Below the pieces are notes generated by a model. The model had not been told where the DNA came from. It did no database searches and saw only the letters and a list, made by a program, of their open reading frames with translations. From Thermodesulfobacteriaceae bacterium (GTDB lineage: Bacteria > Desulfobacterota > Thermodesulfobacteria > Thermodesulfobacteriales > Thermodesulfatatoraceae), in NCBI GenBank assembly GCA_015494065.1, contig WGCA01000049.1, positions 1-51,134 of the forward strand: a stretch of DNA of 51,134 nt, written 5' to 3'. Positions 24,031-31,386 of this stretch are shown here, in pieces. Position 1 is the first letter of the stretch, and each line of letters starts with the position of its first letter. The position numbers were made by a program, and so were the translations under genes.

Positions 24031-24497
24031 TGCGCTGGCCCACCAAAGTACGCCTTATTTTACCCGGGAAAATCAAGTTTCCTTTCGTAAAAGAAGGGGT
24101 GTCTTTTTATCAAAAACGGCTTAACCATTATTTCTCTTTCGGGATAGAGGAAAAGAAGGTCCCCAGGGGAAAAGACCAGGCCGTCAAAGAGAAAGAAGGA
24201 GAAATAATACTCAAGGCCCTGGGGGCTGGAGGCTACGTCATCGCCCTAGATGAGAGGGGAAAATCCTTTGACTCCCTTTCCTTTGCCCGTTTCTTTCAAG
24301 ACCTGCTCGAAAAAGAAAAAGAAATTGTCTTTTTAATAGGTGGCCCTTTTGGCCTCTCTGAGAAGGTCTTGCAGGCGGCCCGCTTGCGGCTTTCTCTCTC
24401 AAAATTTACCTTAGGGCACGAAATTGCCCTCTTGGTCCTTTTGGAGCAGCTTTACCGGGCGGCAAGTATTATTTCCGGTGAACCTTACCACAAATGA
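24030..24497 (+). CDS. rlmH: 23S rRNA (pseudouridine1915-N3)-methyltransferase
   Basis: 155 aa SPOUT-class methyltransferase acting on 23S rRNA helix 69. Signatures: YVIALDERGKSFDSLSFA, FLIGGPFGLSEKVLQAA and the C-terminal FTLGHEIALLVLLEQLYRAA. The ATG overlaps the previous stop (TGATG); a TTG three bases earlier is an alternative. It overlaps the glycosyltransferase gene by 4 bp. Confidence 0.92.
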   Translation: MRWPTKVRLILPGKIKFPFVKEGVSFYQKRLNHYFSFGIEEKKVPRGKDQAVKEKEGEIILKALGAGGYVIALDERGKSFDSLSFARFFQDLLEKEKEIVFLIGGPFGLSEKVLQAARLRLSLSKFTLGHEIALLVLLEQLYRAASIISGEPYHK

Positions 24498-25348
24498 AAC
24501 CTCTGGTTTCGGTCATCATTCCCACCTATAACCGGGGCCATTTTCTCAAAGAGGCCTTGGCCTCGGTGCTGGCCCAGACTTACCGTCCTTTGGAAATAAT
24601 CGTGGTGGACGACGGCTCAACCGATGAGACCTCCAAAGTGGTGTCCCGTTTCCCAGTAACATACGTCCGGGCCCCGCACCGAGGGGTCGCCGCGGCACGT
24701 AACCGCGGCCTAAGTAAGGCCCGGGGGGCCTTGATCGCTTTTCTTGACAGTGACGATCTCTGGTTGCCCCGCAAGATTGCGGTGCAAGTCTCTTTTTTTG
24801 AGCACCAGCCAGAGGCCGTAGCCGTCCAGACCGAAGAGGTCTGGCTACGAAAAGGCAAACGGGTAAACCCCAAAAAGAGGCACCGCAAACCTTCGGGCCA
24901 TTTTTTTGACCGGGCCCTGGAATTATGTCTCATAAGCCCCTCGGCGGTGATGTTGCGCCGTGAGGTGCTTAAAGAAATCGGGGGCTTTGACGAAACCTTT
25001 CCCGTTTGTGAAGATTATGAACTGTGGCTCAGACTCCTGGCCCGCTACCCGGTTTATTTGATCCCGGAACCTTTAGTGATCAAACGGGGCGGGCATCCCG
25101 ATCAACTCTCCAAGACCCCTGGCCTTGATTGGTACCGTCTAAAGGCCCTGGCCAAAATTTATCGTCAACCCCACTTAAGCCCGGCCATGAGGCTTTTGGT
25201 ACTGAAAGAGGCCCTTTTTAAGGCTGCCGTTTACGCCAAAGGGGCCCGCAGACGGGGTAAGTGGTGGGAAGTTTATGAAATCGAAAAGACCTTGGCCGAA
25301 ATTTTAAGTTCACCTGGTCTGGTGCCGACTAAGGCCTTAAGCAAATGA
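24494..25348 (+). CDS. Family 2 glycosyltransferase (GT-A fold)
   Basis: 284 aa, soluble. The N terminus SVIIPTYNRGHFLKEALASV and VVDDGSTDETSKVV are the nucleotide-sugar site, followed by GVAAARNRGLSKARG and the metal-binding DSDD (AFLDSDDLWLPRK). The acceptor-side block GGFDETFPVCEDYELWLRLL with an ED catalytic pair is intact. It probably adds a sugar to surface polysaccharide or protein; no partner glycan genes are nearby. It is in a run of overlapping genes with rlmH. Confidence 0.85.
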   Translation: MKPLVSVIIPTYNRGHFLKEALASVLAQTYRPLEIIVVDDGSTDETSKVVSRFPVTYVRAPHRGVAAARNRGLSKARGALIAFLDSDDLWLPRKIAVQVSFFEHQPEAVAVQTEEVWLRKGKRVNPKKRHRKPSGHFFDRALELCLISPSAVMLRREVLKEIGGFDETFPVCEDYELWLRLLARYPVYLIPEPLVIKRGGHPDQLSKTPGLDWYRLKALAKIYRQPHLSPAMRLLVLKEALFKAAVYAKGARRRGKWWEVYEIEKTLAEILSSPGLVPTKALSK

Positions 25349-25390
25349 AAGGGCAGGACGATAAGAGCAAAAGGACGGAGCAAAAGACAG

Positions 25391-25735
25391 ATGATGGATA
25401 AACGCCTTTTTAGCCGTTTCAAACTGCAAGCAGAGTGTTCCTGGGCCTTCAAAAAAGATCTCAGGGTATTTAACGCCACCCTCGAAGATCTGAGTCTGGG
25501 AGGATTACGCATCAGCACAGACACCCCCCTTTCCCCTGGCCAAGAGATCATATTTTCTATCCCGTTAAAACCGCCTATCAAGGGCACCGCCCGGGTGGTG
25601 TGGGTCAAAAAAGAGGGGCCGCGATACAGCGCCGGGCTCGAGATAGTAGAGATGAAAGAAAAGTTTCGCAAAAACTTACAAGACCTTATCAACCAGTTTA
25701 CCTTAACTTCGCTTTCAGATGCCCATTTTCGCTAA
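25391..25735 (+). CDS. PilZ-domain protein (c-di-GMP effector)
   Basis: 114 aa consisting only of a PilZ domain. The c-di-GMP motifs are present: KRLFSRF (RxxxR-type) near residue 4 and LEDLSLGGLRI (D/N-x-S-x-x-G) around 33. Single-domain PilZ proteins transmit cyclic-di-GMP signals to motility or secretion machines. It converges with metG, overlapping its stop by 4 bp. A small upstream frame at 25345 ends before it and looks unrelated. Confidence 0.85.
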   Translation: MMDKRLFSRFKLQAECSWAFKKDLRVFNATLEDLSLGGLRISTDTPLSPGQEIIFSIPLKPPIKGTARVVWVKKEGPRYSAGLEIVEMKEKFRKNLQDLINQFTLTSLSDAHFR

Positions 25736-27627
25736 CTTACCTTGCTGCCAGGGGCAAGATCCTTGTCGGGAACTAGGAGGGCCAGCTGGTCTTTATCCTT
25801 GGCAGCGAGAATCATCCCGTGCGAAACTACCCCTCTGATCTTGGCCGGTTTGAGGTTGGCCAAAAGGACCACTTTTTTGCCAACGAGCTCTTCCGGGCGG
25901 TAATATTCGGCCACTCCCGCCACCACGGTCCTCTCTTCCGGGCAGCGTACGGTAAGCTTTAACAGGCGCTCGGTCCCGGGAACCCGCTCCGCTGCTTTTA
26001 CCTCTGCCACCCTCAGGTCAAGGCGCTTAAAATCTTTAAGGTCTATAAGAGATTCTTCTTGAAAGGGCTTGGTCTCTTTAGGACTTTCTTCGGAGACCTC
26101 AGGCCCCTTCTCTTCTATCCTGGGGAATAGGGCCTTTCCCCTCTGGGTTTTAAGCCCTGGTTTTAAAACGCCAAACTTCTTTAGTTCCTCGGCTTTCAGG
26201 TGTTTTTGCGGTTCAAGACTGAGATTGGTCAAAATGCGCTCGCAAGAGGCAGGCATCACCGGCCAAAGGGCCTGGGCCAGGAGTCTTAAGACCTCAAGCA
26301 GGTAATAGATCACCGTGGCCAGGCGCTCCTGTTTCCCTTCCTTGGCCAGTGCCCAAGGGGCCTGGTGGTCAATGTAACGGTTGGCTTCCCGCACCAGCTC
26401 CCACAAAGTAGCCAGTGCCCGATGAAATTCAAAATTTTCCATCAGCGAAAGGTAAGCGGAGACCTTCTGTTGCGCGAGCTCCCATAAGGCCTTCTCCGGA
26501 GCCTCCGGGACAAATGGTTCGGGGATCTCGCCCTTGAAATATTTCCGCACCATGGTGAGGGTGCGGTAAACCAGGTTGCCGAGGTCGTTGGCGAGCTCAG
26601 CGTTAATTCTTACCCGCAGGGCCTCTTCACTAAAATTGGCGTCAAGCCCGAAGGCCATCTCCCGCAACAGGAAATAGCGTACCTGGTCACACCCGTAGTG
26701 CGCTACCAGGTCTTTGGGGCGCACGATGTTACCCAGCGATTTGGACATCTTGGCCTCACCCAGATTCCAGTATCCGTGGACGTGTAACCCGGCAAAGGGA
26801 GGCACACCAAGGGCCTTCAGCATAATGGGCCAGTAGACGGCGTGGGGTTTAAGGATATCTTTGGCGATCACGTGGTGGGCCGGCCAGTATTTCTGCCAGT
26901 TGGGATCGTGAGGGTAACCGATACCGGAAAGATAGTTGAGTAGGGCGTCAAACCACACGTAGGTGACAAAATTCTGGTCAAAAGGGAGCTCTATCCCCCA
27001 GGTGAGGCGGCTTTTGGGCCTTGAAATACAAAGATCCTCCAGCTCGTCTTTCAGGAAGGAAAGGATCTCGTTCCGGTAGCGGGCAGGGGTAATGAGCTCC
27101 GGCTTTTCCTTAATCAATTCAACGAGCCAGTCCTGGTATTTGGAAAGCCTGAAGAAGTAGTTGGCCTCTTTTAAAGGGGTAGGCGGAGTGCGGTGGTCCG
27201 GACAGAGGCCGTCCTGGAGCTCTTTTTCCGTTAGGAAACGCTCGCAACCAAAACAATAGAGCCCCTCGTATTCGTCGTAATAAATATCTCCCTGCTCGTA
27301 AATTTTTTGCAGGACCAGACGCACCACTTCCTGGTGCGCGGGCTCGGTGGTCCGGATAAACCGGGTGTAAGAAATGTTTAGCAGGGGCCAAGTCTCCTGG
27401 AAGAGTTTGCTCATCTTGTCAACGTATTCTTTGGGGGAAAGGCCTTCCCTGCGGGCAGCCTGGACGATCTTGTCTCCGTGCTCATCGGTCCCGGTAAGGA
27501 AGAACACCTCCTCCCCTAGGAGGCGTTTTAATCGGGCCACCACGTCCGCCACCACGGTGGTATAGGCGTGTCCCAGATGAGGTTCCGCGTTTACGTAGTA
27601 AATGGGGGTAGTAATGTAAAAGGCCAT
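25732..27627 (-). CDS. metG: Methionyl-tRNA synthetase with C-terminal tRNA-binding domain
   Basis: 631 aa. The catalytic core has HLGH (residues 17-20), the KMSKS loop (293-297, GEAKMSKSLGN) and a zinc knuckle (Cys125, Cys128, Cys142 region). A helical anticodon domain and a C-terminal OB-fold of the EMAP-II/Trbp111 type (LDLRVAEVKAAERVPGTERLL to GMILAA) follow. The start at 27627 (MAFYITTPIYYVNAEP) is preferred over the longer frame to 27690, which runs into ricT. It is one base from the ricT stop. Confidence 0.95.
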   Translation of the reverse strand: MAFYITTPIYYVNAEPHLGHAYTTVVADVVARLKRLLGEEVFFLTGTDEHGDKIVQAARREGLSPKEYVDKMSKLFQETWPLLNISYTRFIRTTEPAHQEVVRLVLQKIYEQGDIYYDEYEGLYCFGCERFLTEKELQDGLCPDHRTPPTPLKEANYFFRLSKYQDWLVELIKEKPELITPARYRNEILSFLKDELEDLCISRPKSRLTWGIELPFDQNFVTYVWFDALLNYLSGIGYPHDPNWQKYWPAHHVIAKDILKPHAVYWPIMLKALGVPPFAGLHVHGYWNLGEAKMSKSLGNIVRPKDLVAHYGCDQVRYFLLREMAFGLDANFSEEALRVRINAELANDLGNLVYRTLTMVRKYFKGEIPEPFVPEAPEKALWELAQQKVSAYLSLMENFEFHRALATLWELVREANRYIDHQAPWALAKEGKQERLATVIYYLLEVLRLLAQALWPVMPASCERILTNLSLEPQKHLKAEELKKFGVLKPGLKTQRGKALFPRIEEKGPEVSEESPKETKPFQEESLIDLKDFKRLDLRVAEVKAAERVPGTERLLKLTVRCPEERTVVAGVAEYYRPEELVGKKVVLLANLKPAKIRGVVSHGMILAAKDKDQLALLVPDKDLAPGSKVS

Positions 27628-27628
27628 C

Positions 27629-28537
27629 TTAGCGCTCCTTGGCGAAATCCTCCAAAGATATTTCCACCTCGTCACCCTCGCTGGTCTCAATGGTTACGGA
27701 ATGGCGAAAAATATTGTAGCGCACCACCCGGCCTTCATAGTTGGCCAGAGAGACCTTCTTGCCGATTTTGGGAAGGGAGGCCGAAAGTTCGGCGTAGACG
27801 TTGTGTTCGTAGAGCAAACAACACAGCAGCCGCCCGCAAAGACCCGATATCTTTACCGGATCAAGGGGCAGGCTCTGCTCTTTGGCGATCTTGATGGAGA
27901 CCGGGTCAAACTTTTTTAGAAAGGCTGCACAACAAATCTCCCGCCCGCAACAACCCACGCCCCCGATCATCCCGGCTTCGTGACGAACCCCTATCTGGCG
28001 CATCTCAATCCGGGTGCGCAGGGCCCGCACCAGGTCCTTCACCAGCTGGCGAAAATCGATCCGCCCTTCGGCGGTGTAGTAAAAAATCACTTTACTGCGG
28101 TCATAGAGACGCTCTACTCGCACCAGCTTCATCTCGAGGCCGAGCTCCCGGGCCAGCTGCTCACAAATACCCCAGGCCTTCTTTTCAAAGGCGATATTTT
28201 CCTGGTAACGGGTAACTTCTTTCGGGTTGGCCAGCCTGAGCACCCTGGGAAGCCCCTCTATTGGAATAGAAAGTTCAAGGACGGGGGAAACAACCCGGCC
28301 CACTTCTTTACGCTCGCCAAAGGAGACCAGCACCAGGTCACCGGGTCTTATCCCAGGGCCTTCCACCAGGGCGTGAAAGCCCGGATACCCCTCCCTTAAC
28401 ACTACCTCAGCCACCAAGGGATGGACCTTTTTGTCTTCACGGCTGATCTCTTTATTTTTGTTAGGGCGCCTGTTTGAAGCGCTCCCCTTTAAGTTTCGCC
28501 GATTTTTCTCTTTTTTACCCTTACCTCTCATGTTCAC
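27629..28537 (-). CDS. ricT: PSP1-domain protein RicT/YaaT
   Basis: 302 aa. A lysine-rich N terminus precedes the PSP1 C-terminal domain. In Bacillus, RicT joins RicA and RicF in an Fe-S complex that affects RNA processing and development. Cys-rich motifs are present: GVGCCGREICCAAFLKKFDP and GLCGRLLCCLLYE, likely iron-sulfur ligands. Its adjacency to metG fits the gene order seen in other bacteria. Confidence 0.85.
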   Translation of the reverse strand: MNMRGKGKKEKNRRNLKGSASNRRPNKNKEISREDKKVHPLVAEVVLREGYPGFHALVEGPGIRPGDLVLVSFGERKEVGRVVSPVLELSIPIEGLPRVLRLANPKEVTRYQENIAFEKKAWGICEQLARELGLEMKLVRVERLYDRSKVIFYYTAEGRIDFRQLVKDLVRALRTRIEMRQIGVRHEAGMIGGVGCCGREICCAAFLKKFDPVSIKIAKEQSLPLDPVKISGLCGRLLCCLLYEHNVYAELSASLPKIGKKVSLANYEGRVVRYNIFRHSVTIETSEGDEVEISLEDFAKER

Positions 28538-28577
28538 TTTTGGCTTTTAGTATTTTTTAATCCTTAGGTTAAAATTT

Positions 28578-29201
28578 TTACAGAAAAGGCCTGAGACGCG
28601 CAAAAAGGGCCCTTAAAAGGGCCGGGTGTTTCCGCCCGGGAGCCCATTCTACCCCGGAATTCACGTCAAGACCATAAGGGGCCACCTCTTCCACCGCTTG
28701 CCGTACGTTATCAGGCCCTAACCCGCCGGCCAAAATAACAGGCAGACCAAAGTCTTTGGCCCTTTTGGCCAGTAGCCAGTCAAAGGTCTGACCGGTCCCA
28801 CCAGGCACTCCCGGGACATAGGTGTCGAGCAAAAAGGCAGAACTTACCTCTCGGTAAGGGACAAGTCTTGCCAGATCTTCCTGGCTTTTGAGCCGGAAGG
28901 CCTTGATAACCCGCGGATAAAAACGGGCACACAAAGACGGGGCCTCGTCTCCGTGAAGCTGCAGCCAATCAAGACCCACTTTTTCTTTGATGGCCTCGAT
29001 CTTTTCTGCCTCTTCGTTTACGAAAACCCCCACCCGCGCCACAAAGGGAGGAAGCCGGCGGGCTATGGCCGCCGCTTTCTCCGGCGAAATATAACGGGGA
29101 CTTTTGGGATAAAAGATAAAACCCACGGCGTGGGCCCCGAGCTCAGCTGCTAAAAGGGCCTCTTTTAGGTTAGTAAGACCACAAATCTTTACCCTGATCA
29201 C
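28578..29201 (-). CDS. trpF: Phosphoribosylanthranilate isomerase
   Basis: 207 aa (beta/alpha)8 barrel catalysing the third step of tryptophan synthesis. Catalytic Cys7 is in VKICGLTNLKEA, and Asp in the LLDTYVPGVPGGTGQTFDW block; the phosphate-binding end is LAGGLGPDNVRQAVEEV and GLDVNSGVE. It is encoded away from other trp genes, at the head of the trpF-ricT-metG run. All expected motifs are intact. Confidence 0.93.
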   Translation of the reverse strand: MIRVKICGLTNLKEALLAAELGAHAVGFIFYPKSPRYISPEKAAAIARRLPPFVARVGVFVNEEAEKIEAIKEKVGLDWLQLHGDEAPSLCARFYPRVIKAFRLKSQEDLARLVPYREVSSAFLLDTYVPGVPGGTGQTFDWLLAKRAKDFGLPVILAGGLGPDNVRQAVEEVAPYGLDVNSGVEWAPGRKHPALLRALFARLRPFL

Positions 29202-29400
29202 CGGCGTCTGCTCCTTACTTTTGTTGGTCGTGGTACGGTAACTCTTCTTAAATATCCGCTGACCTTAAATTTCGTTTCAAAACTTTGTCCAGCACCGGCT
29301 TTGCGGTTTAAGAGCCCGTCCTCCTTGAAAAACGGGGCATCCGCCATGACAAAAGGCATTTTCTAGGTTACAGTATCACAAAATCAATTGAGGAGGAATT
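29202..29400. other. Divergent intergenic region between trpF and the HNH nuclease gene
   Basis: 199 bp with no coding signal. The plus-strand promoter for the HNH gene is at 29346-29374. I see no strong conserved box for the minus strand. Confidence 0.45.
29346..29374 (+). promoter_or_regulatory. Probable sigma-70 promoter of the HNH gene
   Basis: ATGACA (29346-29351) and TACAGT (29369-29374) are separated by 17 nt, 5/6 and 4/6 matches to consensus. Transcription would start about 10 nt before the AGGAGG at 29391-29396. Confidence 0.45.
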
Positions 29401-30015
29401 TTGGAAAAAGGCGGTTCCATCCTTGAGGACAAAGTCCTGGTCCTAAACAGGAGTTATCAGGCCGTCCAGATCACCACGGTGCAGCGTGCGATCTGTCACC
29501 TGGTAAAGGGTACCGCCAAGGTCATTACTCCGGACTGGACGACTCACACCCTGGAAGAATGGGTTGAAGCCTCCCGCTTTTACCATAACGGTAACGGCCG
29601 GCTGATCCGTAGTCCGAGCCTTTCTTTTATCGCCCCTGACGCCATTTATCTGGTCACCTTTGACCGCCTGCCCAGGATAGAAGTGGTCTTCTCCCGGGCC
29701 AACCTCCTGATCAGGGACCGCTATACCTGCCAGTATTGCGGCAAGAGTGTCAAAAACCCAAAAGACCGTACCGTAGACCACGTCGTCCCCCGCAGCCGCG
29801 GTGGAAAGACCACCTGGGACAACGTAGTCCTCTGTTGCCGCAAATGTAACCTGAAAAAGGGGGACCGCACCCCGGAGGAAGCGGGCATGCGGCTTCTCAC
29901 CAAGCCTAAGGCCCCCCGCTGGGAAAGTTTGATAATGGAAGATTTTCCTAAAGAAAAGAAAAAGGCCTGGCGCCAGTTCTTGGACTACGCCGGCCTTCCC
30001 GAACTTAGCGACTAG
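29401..30015 (+). CDS. HNH endonuclease family protein (zinc-ribbon type)
   Basis: 204 aa. The C-terminal half is an HNH/GVE-type nuclease: zinc cysteines in YTCQYCGKSVKNPKD and VVLCCRKCNLKKG, catalytic DHVVPRSRGGKTTWDN. The N-terminal VLNRSYQAVQITTVQRAICH block is typical of this family, common as a stand-alone chromosomal gene. TTG start at 29401 with AGGAGG 5 nt upstream. It converges with cheW and overlaps it by 4 bp. Confidence 0.88.
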   Translation: MEKGGSILEDKVLVLNRSYQAVQITTVQRAICHLVKGTAKVITPDWTTHTLEEWVEASRFYHNGNGRLIRSPSLSFIAPDAIYLVTFDRLPRIEVVFSRANLLIRDRYTCQYCGKSVKNPKDRTVDHVVPRSRGGKTTWDNVVLCCRKCNLKKGDRTPEEAGMRLLTKPKAPRWESLIMEDFPKEKKKAWRQFLDYAGLPELSD

Positions 30016-30473
30016 TGGACTTTTAGTTTTTCGCTGTCCAGGATTACCAAAAGCTGTTCAGGGAGCTGACACACGTTTTTGACAAAGCTGGTATCCAGGC
30101 CTTCGATCACTTCCGGAGGCTCTTCGATTTGGGAAACAGGGATCTCCACCACGTCTCCCACCTGTTCCACCAAAAGGCTTAACGGTTCGTCGTCCCGGCC
30201 AATGATGACGTTGTGGTGGGACTCCCGCTCCCTTTTAAGGCCAATCCTTTTGGCGAGATCAATGGCGGTAAGGATCTGCCCCCGCAAGTTGATAATGCCG
30301 GAGACGAAGGAGGGGGCCTGGGGTACCGGGGTAATATCTAGGGAGCGGTTTATTTCCACCACCTCTTCCACAGGCAAAGCAAAGAGGAAACCGCCCAGCC
30401 AGAACGTGATAAAAAGCCGGGAATCTTCGGACAAAGCCAGATTTTTAGTTTCGGTCTCAGCCGGTAGAGGCAT
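30012..30473 (-). CDS. cheW: Chemotaxis coupling protein CheW
   Basis: 153 aa CheW domain (about 15-150) joining receptors to CheA. Typical features: FWLGGFLFALPVEEVVEINR, VSGIINLRGQILTAIDLAKR, VEQVGDVVEIP. The protein begins inside the dnaJ-like gene (17-bp overlap) and is the last gene of the che operon. A separate pair of CheW-like modules exists within CheA. Confidence 0.92.
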   Translation of the reverse strand: MPLPAETETKNLALSEDSRLFITFWLGGFLFALPVEEVVEINRSLDITPVPQAPSFVSGIINLRGQILTAIDLAKRIGLKRERESHHNVIIGRDDEPLSLLVEQVGDVVEIPVSQIEEPPEVIEGLDTSFVKNVCQLPEQLLVILDSEKLKVH

Positions 30474-31386
30474 CTTTTTCCTCCTTTTCCAGGAATTCAG
30501 CTAGCTCTTTAAGTTTATTTCGGGCCTTAGGCGAAAAATCTGAAGGAAAAAATACGTCTATTTTGACATAGAGGTCTTCACGAGAACCATCCGCGCGCCA
30601 GGGGCCCCGCCGGGAAAGGACAAGGCTCTGCCCGGGCTGGAAATCCGCGGGCAAATCAAGGTCTTCGGGTCCCTCCAGGGTCTCAACTGTGACCTTTTCT
30701 CTCAGGGCAAAGCGCCAGAAAGGTATGAGGACTCGACTCACCAGCCTTTCCCCTTCAAAATTGAGGCAGCCGCTGGGATGGACCTGAAGTTCGAAAAATA
30801 CCGCCACCTCTCCTCCTGCCCCTGGGGGGAGATAAAGGATATCTCCCGGACGGGCTCCCAGGGGAAGGCTAAGCTCAAGCTCCTTCTCACCGGCAAGCTC
30901 GCCCTTGCCGCGACACTTGGGACAAATGTCTACCAGGATCTCTCCCTTGCCCCCGCAGCGGGGGCACACGATACAAAGACGCCTTTCAGGACCGCTGAAT
31001 TCGATCACACCCTCCCCTTCACAAAAGAGACATCTTCTCTTTGGCCCCGCTGGGTTCTGGCCACTACCCCCGCAATGGGGGCAGGGGACGGGTTTGTCCG
31101 GGATAACCACCGTTACCGCAGCCCCCACCGCCACCTCCCGGGCCGTGACGTCCAGAAAAGAAAGGACGTAATGGTCACCCTGGGGCCGTCCTTTAAAAAT
31201 TTCCAGCCGGGCCGGGGCGTGACGGGCCTGAAGGATTTCGTAAGAACGCTTTAAGGCGAGAAAGAGTTCCTTTTGTCCCCCCCGGTCAGGGTGAAAACGG
31301 CGCGCCTTTTCCCGAAAGGCGCGCCTGATCTCTTCGATATCGGCCCCGGGACTTATGCCCAGGATGCGGTAGGGGTCAAACTTCAT
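30457..31386 (-). CDS. DnaJ-like co-chaperone embedded in the chemotaxis operon
   Basis: 309 aa. The J domain (1-65) contains the Hsp70-activating HPD at 32-34. A zinc-finger region has CxxCxGxG repeats (CPHCGGSGQ, CLFCEGEG, CPRCGGKG, CPKCRGKG), followed by a shortened C-terminal client-binding domain and a charged tail. It is about 60 residues shorter than classical DnaJ. It overlaps cheA by 4 bp and cheW by 17 bp, which implies co-expression with chemotaxis. No DnaK or GrpE is nearby. Confidence 0.85.
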   Translation of the reverse strand: MKFDPYRILGISPGADIEEIRRAFREKARRFHPDRGGQKELFLALKRSYEILQARHAPARLEIFKGRPQGDHYVLSFLDVTAREVAVGAAVTVVIPDKPVPCPHCGGSGQNPAGPKRRCLFCEGEGVIEFSGPERRLCIVCPRCGGKGEILVDICPKCRGKGELAGEKELELSLPLGARPGDILYLPPGAGGEVAVFFELQVHPSGCLNFEGERLVSRVLIPFWRFALREKVTVETLEGPEDLDLPADFQPGQSLVLSRRGPWRADGSREDLYVKIDVFFPSDFSPKARNKLKELAEFLEKEEKDASTG

